Source: Acidobacterium sp. S8 (GTDB taxonomy: Bacteria > Acidobacteriota > Terriglobia > Terriglobales > Acidobacteriaceae). From it: a stretch of 64,000 bases of DNA. A model generated the notes under the pieces. The model did no database searches. It was not told the DNA's origin and saw only the letters and a list, made by a program, of their open reading frames with translations. Numbering within the stretch: the first letter of the stretch is position 1; every line of letters begins with the position of its first letter. Positions 41,797-51,109 of the stretch are shown in pieces. The position numbers and the translations under genes were made by a program. The stretch spans positions 101,467-165,466 of the forward strand of contig NZ_LMUM01000028.1 of assembly GCF_009765985.1 (NCBI RefSeq), written 5' to 3'.

Positions 41797-41805
41797 ATTC
41801 AAAAT
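41797..41805. other. Right attachment core (att)
   Basis: Second ATTCAAAAT copy, directly preceding codon L29 of the reconstructed Dabb protein. Confidence 0.8.
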
Positions 41806-42012
41806 CTTCAGGGACAGATCCCCGGATTGATCGAAACCTATGTCGGGAAAAATATTTCTCCGCGCGGACAGGGCTATACCTTTGGCGGCGTGATGAAGTT
41901 TACCGACCAGGCCAGCCTCGATGCCTACGGTCCGCACCCGCTCCATCAAGAACTGCTCGAATGGCTGGTGCCCTTAATCGATCCCATCGAGTTGGATTTC
42001 GAACCTCAATAA
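41797..42012 (+). pseudogene. Dabb (stress-responsive A/B barrel) gene, 3' half
   Basis: After the shared IQN codons it reads LQGQIPGLIETYVGKNISPR, GQGYTFGGVMKFTDQASLDA, YGPHPLHQELLEWLVPLIDP and ends IELDFEPQ. This is the rest of a Dabb-domain protein whose first 28 residues are at 32921. Joined, the protein is about 97 residues, the normal family size. Upstream the frame continues open into element DNA (for example ATG 41695), but no native start or SD exists. Confidence 0.88.
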
Positions 42013-42207
42013 GCGACTCGAAATCCGTCGTCTGGGTGCCGCAGGGCTCAGCCTTTGTCCATTTTTGAACGCAGATGAGCGAATCCGGACAATCTCACGT
42101 CTGCTATAGCATCCGGCGTGATGGAGAAAATCGCCTCGAATGAGCGATATACCGGCACTCTCGAGTTGGAATACCACGTGCACCCGGGAAGATCGGAAGG
42201 GTGTGTC

Positions 42208-44718
42208 ATGTCATCGATCATTGGAAATCTGCGTTACGCTCTGCGGCAGCTGAAAAAGTCCCCGGGGTTCACCGTAACTGCCATTTTGACCCTGGCGCTC
42301 GGAATCGGCGCAAGCACTGCGATCTTCACCCTCTTCGATCAGGCACTCCTCCGCAGTCTGCCCGTAAAAGACCCGCAGCAACTGGTGCTCCTCCGTTTTT
42401 CCGGCGATCGTGTAGGACATATCAACGATCAGGGTGGCGACCATGATGATGCGCACGTCTACCTCACCTACCCTATGTATCGCGATCTGCGCGATAAAAG
42501 CTCCATCTTTGAGGGGTTAATCGCAACATCGGCCGCATATGCGGGCGTTAGCTGGCACAACAGCGCCGAATCCGTTTCTGCCGAGATCGTAAGCGGAAAT
42601 TATTTTGACGTACTCGGAATTCACCCCGCGGCCGGAAGACTCTTTGCCTCGAGCGATGAGACGGCGCCCGGAGCCAATCCAGTTGCGGTCCTCAGCTTCG
42701 ACTACTGGAAGCGGCGCTTCAACGAAGATCCAACCATCGTAGGGCAAACCGTCTCATTAAATGGAACACCATTCACCGTCATCGGCGTCGTCGCCCCGGG
42801 CTTTCACAGCGCCGTCTGGGGAGACGAGCCGCGCGTCTTCGTACCCATGACGATGCAGCGTACACTCTCTCCGCTCAATGACCTGACCGATCGGCAGTCC
42901 TATTGGCTCAAAATCATCGGACGTCTCCCCGTCGGAGTAACGACAAAACAGGCCGATGCGGCCCTGGCGCCGCTATGGCACTCGCTCCGCGAGATGGAGT
43001 TCAAGAATATTCACGACCAGTCCGAACGTGAACATCAACGCTTTGTCACCACTTCGCATCTGAGCGTCGCTGACGCTGCCAGAGGGTTTTCCCCCATGCG
43101 CGAAGAGGTCGAGACCCCGCTGCGTATCTTAATGGGCATGGTTCTGTTGCTCGTCGCTATGGCTGCGGTCAACATGGCGAGCCTGCTTCTGGTTCGTGCC
43201 GCTGCCCGTGTGCGGGAATTTTCCATGCGCTACGCCCTGGGCGCAAGCAGGGCCGATATCGTGACGCAGCTGCTGACGGAAGGCCTGCTGCTGGGCATCG
43301 GCGGAGCAACGCTGGGTGTTCTCTTCGCCCCGCAGATGGTGCGGCTTCTGATTGCGTGGCTCTCCGCGACTTCCCCCGACACACCGTTTTCTGCCCAGAT
43401 GGACACCCCGATTCTCGCGTTTGCTTTGTGTGTCACTCTGCTCGTCAGCGTCGTCTTCAGCCTCGCTCCAGCCGTACAGTTCTTTAAGCCGAACCTCGTC
43501 GATTCGCTCAAGCAGCAGAGCGGTACGGGCACCGGCGGATCCATCAAATTCCGCAGAAGCTGCGTTGGCCTGCAGATTAGTTTCACCCTGCTCCTTCTTG
43601 TGGGCGCTGGCCTTTTCATGCGGACCATCCAGAAGCTTCACTCCGTGGATGCTGGATTTCCCACCGATCATCTTCTCCAGTTCGATATCTCGCCTCAGAT
43701 GGCCGGCTATCAGGGAGACTCCATTTCTAATGTCGAGCTGCGCATCCTTGATGCCGTCGCCGCCCTGCCCGGAGTTCGCGGCGTGGGCGCCACCAACGAT
43801 CCCGAATTGGCAGATGAAGGAACAAACGGCAGCGTGGATATCGCCGGATACACACCGAAGCCCGACGAAGAAGTGGACGCCGAGGTGCCGTGGGTAAGCA
43901 AGGACTACTTCTCCGCGATGGGCATTCCCCTCATCACGGGGCGGGGATTCACCCGGGCCGATGCACTCGGAGCGCAGAAGGTCTCGGTGGTGAATGAGTT
44001 ATTCGCTCGTAAATACTTTGGCTCTGCAGCCAACGCGGTGGGCCATCATGTAAGCCGCAGCCGCCGTCCGGAAACAGATACCGTCATTGTTGGCGTAGTC
44101 CGCAACATTAAGCATGAATCAGTGCGCGAGCAGACCACGCCTACGGTTTTCCGCCCATTTGTGCAAAACGACAAGCCTGTTTCGCTGACATATTATGTGC
44201 GCACCTGGCAGACTCCCGAATCGACCTCGCATGCCATCCAGGCTGCGGTGCAGGGCATCGATCCTAAGCTGATCGTCGACAGCACGCGCACCCTGCAGGA
44301 CGCGATCAACCAGACCATCAGCTCCGAGCGCATGATCGCCCTCCTGGCTTCGGTCTTTGGCGCGCTGGCGGCGCTGCTGGCTGGCATCGGACTTTATGGC
44401 GTGCTGGCCTATTCAACGGAGCAGCGCACGCGCGAAATCGGTATCCGCATGGCGCTGGGCGCGCAGCGTTTCACCGTCGCCCGCTTGATTCTGCGTGAAG
44501 TCATGGTGCTCTCCGCCGGAGCCGTACTGGTCACCCTGCCGATAGCCTTTCTGCTCACCCGAACTTTGCGTGAACAGCTCTTCGGCATCTCACCCGCCGA
44601 CCCGCTTGTCTATGGCGGCGGTATCCTGATGATCGGCATCGTCGCTTCGCTGGCAGCACTGCTACCCGCACGCCGAGCCGCATCCGTCGAGCCGGTAAAA
44701 GCATTGCGCGCCGAATAG
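42208..44718 (+). CDS. ADOP/MacB-FtsX-type permease, first of tandem pair
   Basis: 836 residues from ATG 42208 (GGAAGG upstream; the frame is open to 42118). The N-terminal [20 protein letters not shown] is the signature of Acidobacterial Duplicated Orphan Permeases. It is followed by helix 1, a large periplasmic MacB-PCD domain (about 70-270), three helices (270-420), then a repeat of the whole unit: helix, second periplasmic domain (about 490-690) and three C-terminal FtsX helices (about 700-830, including [20 protein letters not shown]). There is no ATPase gene beside it, consistent with 'orphan'. Its role is probably mechanotransmission or transport of an unknown substrate. Confidence 0.9.
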   Translation: MSSIIGNLRYALRQLKKSPGFTVTAILTLALGIGASTAIFTLFDQALLRSLPVKDPQQLVLLRFSGDRVGHINDQGGDHDDAHVYLTYPMYRDLRDKSSIFEGLIATSAAYAGVSWHNSAESVSAEIVSGNYFDVLGIHPAAGRLFASSDETAPGANPVAVLSFDYWKRRFNEDPTIVGQTVSLNGTPFTVIGVVAPGFHSAVWGDEPRVFVPMTMQRTLSPLNDLTDRQSYWLKIIGRLPVGVTTKQADAALAPLWHSLREMEFKNIHDQSEREHQRFVTTSHLSVADAARGFSPMREEVETPLRILMGMVLLLVAMAAVNMASLLLVRAAARVREFSMRYALGASRADIVTQLLTEGLLLGIGGATLGVLFAPQMVRLLIAWLSATSPDTPFSAQMDTPILAFALCVTLLVSVVFSLAPAVQFFKPNLVDSLKQQSGTGTGGSIKFRRSCVGLQISFTLLLLVGAGLFMRTIQKLHSVDAGFPTDHLLQFDISPQMAGYQGDSISNVELRILDAVAALPGVRGVGATNDPELADEGTNGSVDIAGYTPKPDEEVDAEVPWVSKDYFSAMGIPLITGRGFTRADALGAQKVSVVNELFARKYFGSAANAVGHHVSRSRRPETDTVIVGVVRNIKHESVREQTTPTVFRPFVQNDKPVSLTYYVRTWQTPESTSHAIQAAVQGIDPKLIVDSTRTLQDAINQTISSERMIALLASVFGALAALLAGIGLYGVLAYSTEQRTREIGIRMALGAQRFTVARLILREVMVLSAGAVLVTLPIAFLLTRTLREQLFGISPADPLVYGGGILMIGIVASLAALLPARRAASVEPVKALRAE

Positions 44719-44733
44719 CACAGGAGAAACCGC

Positions 44734-47262
44734 GTGTTGAATCTCTGGAACGATCTTCGTTACGCCCTGCGCCAGCTGAGAAAATCTCCAGGTTTCGCGC
44801 TGACGGCAGTGCTGACCCTGGCGCTGGGCATCGGTGTCAACGCCGCCATTTTCACTATCTTCAATAAAGTCCTGTTGCACACCATGCCGGTACAAAAGCC
44901 GGGTGAGCTGGTACTGCTGCAGGATCACTCGCAATACGAAACCGGATCGATTTCGACCCAGGGTGGCGATAACCACCTTTACTTTTCATATTCCACTTAT
45001 CGCTATCTGCACGACAATAACCGCGTCCTCAGCGACCTGGCGGCAGATGTTCCCGCATCAGCGAACCTGGTCAGCACCAGGGATGCGGACCACGTTAACA
45101 TCGATCTCGTCACCGGCAATTATTTCAACGTGATGCAGTTGCAGCCTGTCCTTGGACGCCTGCTGGCTCCCTCCGACGATGTTTACCACGCCGGAAATCC
45201 AGTCGCAGTCATGAGCGAGGATTACTGGAAGAGCAAGTTCGGCAGCGATCCCAACATCCTCAATCAGACAGTCAAAATCAGCGGCACATTGTTCACCGTA
45301 GTGGGCGTCGTGCGACACAGCGGCCTGTTGGATTCAACGCAGCCTGCCATATTTCTCCCCTTGTCTTTGGAACAAGCGGTCATACCTGGCGGGGGAGACC
45401 GCCTCAGCGATCCACTCTATAGCTGGGCATTATTGGTAGGCCGTCTGCGCCAGGGAATCACCCGAGCCCAGGCAGAGACGCAACTGAATACAGCCTGGTG
45501 GAACTGGCGCCGCGACACGCTTCAGACAGAGAGCCATAAGATCGGCGATAAATCCGGCTGGCTAAGGACGCATCTTTCGCTGATCAGCGGCTCGCGCGGA
45601 GTACCCGTGTTAGAGCAGACGTTGGGCGAACCTCTCAAATCCCTTGAAGCCATGGCGATCGTCGTATTGCTCATCGCCTGTGTGAACGTAGCCAACCTTC
45701 TGCTGGTAAAAGCCGCGCGCAAACATGCGGAGCTGGCTGTTCGCGGCGCGCTCGGCGCAAGCCGCAAACGTATCTTTCAGCAAGTTGTCGCCGAAGGATT
45801 ACTGCTCGGCCTGATGGGAGCCATTTCGGGATTAGTCTTAGGCTGGTTAAGTCTTGAGCTGGTCGTCAAATCCATCCCTCAGACAAACTACCTGCACGAC
45901 CTTCTCAACGCACCCATGGATTGGAAGGTAGCCGCGTTTTGCATCTTCGCTGGCATTGCCACCAGCCTCGTATTCAGCATTGCGCCAGCGCTGATGAGCA
46001 CACGAGTAAACCTGATGCGCGCCCTGCACGGCCAGTCCGGGTCGGTCGCCGGCAGCGGAAACTGGCTCCGCAATCTCTTTGTCGGTGCGGAGACCGCACT
46101 CAGCCTCGTTCTCCTCATGGGCGCAGCCATCCTCAGCTGGAGCCTCTATCAGCTTCATCAGATCAATCCCGGCTTCTCCACCAGCCACGTGCTTACATTC
46201 CGCATCGATGCGTCCGCCCTCGGTAAGAACGACACGCAGGTAAGAGAAGAATACGAAACACTCACCAGTAAGATTCTGCATGAGCCGGGCGTGCAGCGCG
46301 TGGTATACGCCGGAAATGGGCTGATGACCGGGAATGAGTCCGGCAGCAACGTTACGGTGGCAGGCTATAAGGACACCCGAGATGAGCCTGTGCCCGATAA
46401 CGATAACGCCAGCGCTGGTTTCTTCTCTACCATGCAGATTCCGCTGCTCGCCGGGCGCGAGTTCAACGCGCAGGACACGCTGACATCTCCAAAAGTAGCC
46501 ATTGTCGATGAAAAATTTGTGAAGCACTACTTCGGTGGCGATGCGCAAAAAGCGCTGCGCGGCCAATTCGGATTCGGTTCGGGAGATGTAAAAACCGATA
46601 TTCAGATCGTGGGTGTCATCCCGACAATCAGTGCCATTCGTCTCTCCGATCCCACCAGTCAGCCCTTTATTTACCTTCCCTATGCTCAGTCCTTCAGTAA
46701 AGACGGAAGTGCGAAGGGTTCGCATCCTGCCAATTTTTATGTGCGCACAAGCGGCGATCCGGCAGCGCTGGCCGGCACATTGCACCCTCTGCTCCACCGT
46801 CTGGATCCTGATCTGCCCATGCCCGACTTCGAAACCATGAATGAACATATCAACGGCACAATCTTCGAAACAAAGTTGATGGCGCTGCTGGCTTCATCCA
46901 TGGGTGCACTGGCCTTGGCCCTCGCCGCCATCGGACTCTACGGCGTATTGGCCTTTGCTGTTGCCCAGCGCACCCGCGAAATCGGTATCCGCATGGCACT
47001 GGGAGCAGGTAAGAGCAACATTTCGACGCTGGTTTTGCGGCAGGTCAGCCTCGTCGTCACCGGCGGATTGTTCGCTGGCGCGCTGCTGGGCTGGGGGGCC
47101 ATCCGGCTTCTCATCGGCAAAACAGAAAACGTACATACCGCTCCCTTGTGGGTACATCTGCTGACAGCCTTTGTACTAGTGGCAGCCATGTTCCTCGCCA
47201 GCTACCTTCCCGCCCGGCGTGCCGCCTCGGTTGACCCCATGGAAGCATTGCGTGCCGAATGA
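44734..47262 (+). CDS. ADOP/MacB-FtsX-type permease, second of tandem pair
   Basis: 842 residues from GTG 44734 with AGGAG eight bases upstream, 15 bases after the first copy. The same architecture is present: [20 protein letters not shown] at the N-terminus, two MacB-PCD periplasmic domains, and two FtsX units, the second ending [20 protein letters not shown] and [19 protein letters not shown]. It is clearly a paralogue but diverged, with only scattered identity in the periplasmic domains, so the pair may form a heterodimer. The partner ATPase is not in this window. Confidence 0.9.
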   Translation: MLNLWNDLRYALRQLRKSPGFALTAVLTLALGIGVNAAIFTIFNKVLLHTMPVQKPGELVLLQDHSQYETGSISTQGGDNHLYFSYSTYRYLHDNNRVLSDLAADVPASANLVSTRDADHVNIDLVTGNYFNVMQLQPVLGRLLAPSDDVYHAGNPVAVMSEDYWKSKFGSDPNILNQTVKISGTLFTVVGVVRHSGLLDSTQPAIFLPLSLEQAVIPGGGDRLSDPLYSWALLVGRLRQGITRAQAETQLNTAWWNWRRDTLQTESHKIGDKSGWLRTHLSLISGSRGVPVLEQTLGEPLKSLEAMAIVVLLIACVNVANLLLVKAARKHAELAVRGALGASRKRIFQQVVAEGLLLGLMGAISGLVLGWLSLELVVKSIPQTNYLHDLLNAPMDWKVAAFCIFAGIATSLVFSIAPALMSTRVNLMRALHGQSGSVAGSGNWLRNLFVGAETALSLVLLMGAAILSWSLYQLHQINPGFSTSHVLTFRIDASALGKNDTQVREEYETLTSKILHEPGVQRVVYAGNGLMTGNESGSNVTVAGYKDTRDEPVPDNDNASAGFFSTMQIPLLAGREFNAQDTLTSPKVAIVDEKFVKHYFGGDAQKALRGQFGFGSGDVKTDIQIVGVIPTISAIRLSDPTSQPFIYLPYAQSFSKDGSAKGSHPANFYVRTSGDPAALAGTLHPLLHRLDPDLPMPDFETMNEHINGTIFETKLMALLASSMGALALALAAIGLYGVLAFAVAQRTREIGIRMALGAGKSNISTLVLRQVSLVVTGGLFAGALLGWGAIRLLIGKTENVHTAPLWVHLLTAFVLVAAMFLASYLPARRAASVDPMEALRAE

Positions 47263-47298
47263 GCCGTATCCGGTCCAAAAGCCATCTAAAATGGTGAG

Positions 47299-47913
47299 AT
47301 GGCTGACCAACTTTACCTGAGCCTGTGGTACCCGAACTTTCGCTTAACCTCACTTGGCCCCGCGCTGCTGGGCGTCATTCGCCAGTTCACCATTGTCGGC
47401 GGCTCCAGCTTCATCAAGGCCGCCAACGCCTATCCCATTTCGTGGAACGAGACTCCCGCATACCAGCGCATCTATGACGAGGATGAAATCGAAGCCGCCG
47501 CGCCGGAGCAGGCCGTCTCCGCGGCTCTCGAACTGCTGCACGAGGACTTTGCCTACGAATTTGAGCTGACCTGGGAACTCTGGGTGCCGGAGCAGGCAGG
47601 CGACCTCGATCCTATCTGGCGCAAGGAGCCGCGCGTTGTTCGCATCACCGGCTACGGCCCGGAGTTTGACGAAGGCTCTTACGAGCAGAACGGCCAGATC
47701 CGCATTGACTTCGGCACCGACACGCCGTTCCTGCAGGAAAGCGTCGATCTAGACGCCGAGGCCGCCGAGCACGTCAAACAAAATGTGCAGATGCTGGTCG
47801 ATTTCACTAACGGTGTACAACAACACTGCGGCATTTCCTCGCGGCTGCTCTGGTCAGAATCAGGCGAAAGCCTGGCGCAGAAGCTCATCGCGCGTCTGCA
47901 GCAGGTGAACTGA
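47299..47913 (+). CDS. Conserved hypothetical protein
   Basis: 204 residues, soluble, no signal peptide, rich in aromatic and acidic residues (LYLSLWYPNFRLTSLGPALL, EFELTWELWVPEQAGDLDPI). No domain was recognised. It ends directly against the LptC-like gene, with the stop TGA abutting its TTG, so it heads the LPS-transport/rpoN operon; a link to envelope biogenesis is only positional. Confidence 0.75.
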   Translation: MADQLYLSLWYPNFRLTSLGPALLGVIRQFTIVGGSSFIKAANAYPISWNETPAYQRIYDEDEIEAAAPEQAVSAALELLHEDFAYEFELTWELWVPEQAGDLDPIWRKEPRVVRITGYGPEFDEGSYEQNGQIRIDFGTDTPFLQESVDLDAEAAEHVKQNVQMLVDFTNGVQQHCGISSRLLWSESGESLAQKLIARLQQVN

Positions 47914-50292
47914 TTGCGCATTACCGTCAAGCGGCTGCGGTATCTGGTTGCTGCCCTCGCCTGCCTGCTCGTTGTCGTGCTCGGGGGCTTTCTTCTGTAC
48001 GCGCGCTACCGCATCCGCCATTTCGGGAAGGATCTTCCCGGAAAGCTGGGAGTCAATATTCAGCAGACGGCGAATGGCTTCACATATTCGCAATCGGACA
48101 AAGGCCACACTATCTTCACCATTCACGCTTCCAAGCTGGTGCAGTTCAAGGGTGACGGCCACGCCACGCTGCATGATGTATCCATCACCCTATACGGCCC
48201 TCCTGGCTCCAACCGAGAAGACCGGGTCTACGGCAGCGACTTTGATTACGACCAGAAGAACGGCATCGCCTCCGCTACCGGCGACGTTCAGATTGATCTC
48301 CAGTCGCCGCAGCGCTCCGTCAGCCAGCCCGCTTCAAAAGACAGCCCTCCGGCTGAAAAAGACACCATCCACGTAAAGGCAAGCGGAGTCGTCTTCACTC
48401 AGAAGACAGGCCTCGCGACCACCAACCAGCTCGTCCAGTTCCGGCTGCCCAATGCCTCCGGAGAGGCGGTAGGCGCCACCTTCGATTCGAAACAGGGCGT
48501 GCTTGTTCTCGATAAGCAGGTTGTGCTGACCAGCAGCTCCAACGGAGAGCCTTCGACCGTACACGCCAGCCATGCGCAGATCGACCGCGATACGCGGCAG
48601 GTATTTCTGCTCAACGCGCAAAGTGACTTTAAGAACGAGCGCAGTTCTGCCGATCAGGCTACCGTCTACCTTCGTGAGGACGGCTCAGCCCAGCGCATCA
48701 CCGCCAAAGGAAATGTTCACACGGTACTCAGCGGAGGAGCGCAGAGCACCTCGCAGGCCGCCGATGTAGCGCTCGATAATCAAAGCCAGCCCACTCAGGT
48801 CCAGCTCGCAGGTGGCGTAAACTTCATCGACAGCGATGCCGAACAGAGCATGCACGGAAACGCCGTAGAAGGCACGATCACCTTCACCCCCGGCGCTGTT
48901 CTGCACCACGCGCAGTTTCGAGACGCAGTTAGTTTTGTCGACCAGCAGTTGAAGCTCCCGAATGATCCTCATGGCTCGGCAACCCGTCAGATAACCGCAT
49001 CCAAACTCGACATCGATTTCGCACCCGGTCCGGACAAGAAAGCAACAGCCCAGAAAGCTCTGGCCACCGGCGGTGCGGTGGCGACGCTTCGCACCATTTC
49101 GTCCAAAGCGCCCGAGGAAAATACGACAATCCGCGCCGACCAGCTGCTGGCCACGCTGGCCGGCGGCCGCGCCATCCGTCAACTCGATGGCTCAGGACAT
49201 ACCCAGATCACCGAAGCAGCTCAGGACGGTTCATCGAACGTAAGCACAGGAGACGTGCTGCATGTTCTCTTTACTCCGCAGGCTGCGCCCGCAAAGGCCA
49301 GGGTTCCCAGTCAGCTCGCTGCGCAGACCTCGCAAATCGACACCGCCGGGCAGGAAGGCAACGTAACGCTCGCGCAGACTCCCGCCAAAAACGCGAAAAT
49401 GAAGGATGGAAGCTCCCCGCTGCCTCTGCATGCTACAGCAGTGCGTGCGGAGTATAGCGCCGGAAGCCAATTGCTCAAGCTCACCGGCAATCCGCGTATC
49501 AACAACGGTGCCGTGGACCTCACTGCCCAGACCGTCGATTACCACCGCGACACCGGCGACGCCACGGCTCAGGGAGATGTGAAGGCTACCTATCTCCACG
49601 CTGAAAGCCAGCGGAGCGCATCCGCTGGCTCCGTCTTCGGTGGACAGGGTCCGGTGCACATCATCGCAGCGCAAGCCGATCTGCAGCATTCAACCGGAGA
49701 CAGCATCTTCCGGGGACAGGCTCGGATGTGGCAGAACGCCAACGCCGTGACTGCGCCCGTCATTGAGCTCTCCCGTACCCAGCAGACCCTCAAGGCTCAC
49801 GGCGATTCCAAAGGTGGCGCTCAATCTGTGGGCACGACGATCTCCTCCCTCATGGGAACAAAGCGCCGTCAGAGCGTCGTCCGGGTTCAGAGCCGCACCT
49901 TGAACTATGCCGATAGAGACAGGCGCGGCGACTTCGACGGGGATGTCACCGCCGTCGCCCCTGATGGCACCATCCGTTCCGACCGCGCCCAGTTCTTCCT
50001 CCAGCCGGAGGGGCCGCAAAAGGCGGGCCAGTCGCAGATCGACAAGATCATTGCCAAAGGCCGCGTCGTGCTTTCCCAACCGGGGAGAAAAGGCGAGGGT
50101 GATCAGCTGGTCTATACCTCCACCGACGGACGCTACGTCCTCACCGGAACCGCCGCCAGCCCGCCCCGCATTTCCGATGCGGCCCACGGCACAACCACCG
50201 GTTCTGCGTTGATTTTCAATGATCAGGATGATAGCGTCGAGGTGAGTGGGGGGCAGTCGGCCGCTGTCACCAAGACGCGGGCTCCGAAATAG
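47914..50292 (+). CDS. LptC-like protein fused to OstA/LptA-type repeats
   Basis: A 792-residue single-pass membrane protein. A helix (about residues 8-30) anchors it. Residues 31-140 form an LptC-like beta-taco (NIQQTANGFTYSQSDKGHTI, then FTIHASKLVQFK). Then follow two or three OstA/LptA-type blocks recognisable by repeated 'DxQ...GNV/GDV' strands, such as RITAKGNVHTVLSGGAQSTS, ATAQGDVKATYLHAESQRS and DRDRRGDFDGDVTAVAPDGT. In E. coli LptC and LptA are separate proteins bridging LPS from LptBFG to LptD; here they appear fused, and lptB follows with no gap. The start is TTG, directly adjacent to the upstream stop. Confidence 0.8.
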   Translation: MRITVKRLRYLVAALACLLVVVLGGFLLYARYRIRHFGKDLPGKLGVNIQQTANGFTYSQSDKGHTIFTIHASKLVQFKGDGHATLHDVSITLYGPPGSNREDRVYGSDFDYDQKNGIASATGDVQIDLQSPQRSVSQPASKDSPPAEKDTIHVKASGVVFTQKTGLATTNQLVQFRLPNASGEAVGATFDSKQGVLVLDKQVVLTSSSNGEPSTVHASHAQIDRDTRQVFLLNAQSDFKNERSSADQATVYLREDGSAQRITAKGNVHTVLSGGAQSTSQAADVALDNQSQPTQVQLAGGVNFIDSDAEQSMHGNAVEGTITFTPGAVLHHAQFRDAVSFVDQQLKLPNDPHGSATRQITASKLDIDFAPGPDKKATAQKALATGGAVATLRTISSKAPEENTTIRADQLLATLAGGRAIRQLDGSGHTQITEAAQDGSSNVSTGDVLHVLFTPQAAPAKARVPSQLAAQTSQIDTAGQEGNVTLAQTPAKNAKMKDGSSPLPLHATAVRAEYSAGSQLLKLTGNPRINNGAVDLTAQTVDYHRDTGDATAQGDVKATYLHAESQRSASAGSVFGGQGPVHIIAAQADLQHSTGDSIFRGQARMWQNANAVTAPVIELSRTQQTLKAHGDSKGGAQSVGTTISSLMGTKRRQSVVRVQSRTLNYADRDRRGDFDGDVTAVAPDGTIRSDRAQFFLQPEGPQKAGQSQIDKIIAKGRVVLSQPGRKGEGDQLVYTSTDGRYVLTGTAASPPRISDAAHGTTTGSALIFNDQDDSVEVSGGQSAAVTKTRAPK

Positions 50293-51021
50293 ATGCAAAA
50301 GCTTTCAACCGACGAGATCGGAAAATCATACAAAGGCCGCCAGGTCGTTCGGGGCGTCAGCCTCGAAGTTTCGCAGGGTGAAGTCGTGGGCCTTCTTGGC
50401 CCCAACGGCGCCGGAAAAACTACCAGCTTTTACATGATCGTTGGTCTGGTGACGCCGGATACCGGCCATATTCTCGCCGACGGCGCCGATATTACGCGCG
50501 TTCCCATGTATCTGCGGGCACGTCAGTACGGTATCAGCTATCTGCCGCAGGAACCCTCAGTCTTCCGCAAGCTCACGGTCGAGGAAAACATCCTCGCCGT
50601 GCTCGAAGTGCAATCCATCCCCCCGCAGCAGCGGCGGGCGCGCACGGAAAAGCTCATTGATCAGCTCAGCCTTGGCCATATCCGCAAAACCCGCGGCTAT
50701 GCACTTTCCGGTGGTGAGCGTCGCCGTGTCGAAATCGCCCGGTGCCTCTGCATCCAGCCGTCATTTATTTTGCTCGACGAGCCCTTTTCGGGAATCGATC
50801 CCATTGCGGTACTCGACCTTCAGGAGATTATTTATGACCTGAAAGCGAGCGGCATCGGTGTGTTAATTACTGATCATAACGTTCGTGAGACGCTCTCGGT
50901 AACGGACCGCGCCTACATCATTAATGAGGGGCGCATCTTCCGGCACGGAACACCGGAGCAGCTGGGTAACGATCCTGATGTTCGCAGGGTCTATCTGGGC
51001 GAGGGCTTCTCCCTGAACTGA
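50293..51021 (+). CDS. lptB: LPS export ABC transporter ATPase LptB
   Basis: 242 residues. Walker [12 protein letters not shown]-loop [18 protein letters not shown], signature [15 protein letters not shown], Walker [17 protein letters not shown] and H-loop [18 protein letters not shown] match LptB closely. It powers LPS extraction from the inner membrane with LptFG (not in this window). It starts immediately after the stop of the LptC/OstA gene with no SD, so translation is coupled. Confidence 0.95.
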   Translation: MQKLSTDEIGKSYKGRQVVRGVSLEVSQGEVVGLLGPNGAGKTTSFYMIVGLVTPDTGHILADGADITRVPMYLRARQYGISYLPQEPSVFRKLTVEENILAVLEVQSIPPQQRRARTEKLIDQLSLGHIRKTRGYALSGGERRRVEIARCLCIQPSFILLDEPFSGIDPIAVLDLQEIIYDLKASGIGVLITDHNVRETLSVTDRAYIINEGRIFRHGTPEQLGNDPDVRRVYLGEGFSLN

Positions 51022-51109
51022 GGTCGTAATAGCTGTCGAATTGACATAGGCGCGTGTAGACTTAGGGAAATCCCCAACTTATTTGTTGATGGTTTTGTAA
51101 GCAGGCAAA

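Larger units (their letters stand above)
32996..41805. mobile_element. 8.8-kb integrative element with capsid genes (phage satellite-like)
   Basis: The boundaries are set by the split Dabb gene and 9-bp core repeats. From left to right it contains a tyrosine integrase and an RHH protein (- strand), then on the + strand an Xis-like HTH gene, a 29-codon ORF, a replication-like gene, two tiny overlapping genes, a ParB-like remnant, an orphan Phd antitoxin, two more tiny genes, an HK97-type capsid, a prohead protease and further small ORFs. A block of tiny zinc-ribbon genes runs on the - strand near the right end. Repeats of GACACCCACT near both ends are likely arm-type integrase sites. No portal, terminase, tail or lysis gene was seen. 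Either a satellite that supplies its own capsid or a much-reduced prophage. Confidence 0.85.

Noticed and set aside
41230-42012. A single 260-codon gene covering the right end of the element and the Dabb fragment
   Set aside because: Only the part after 41797 is protein-like; the upstream part includes repeats and a terminator hairpin. It is element DNA that happens to be open in frame.
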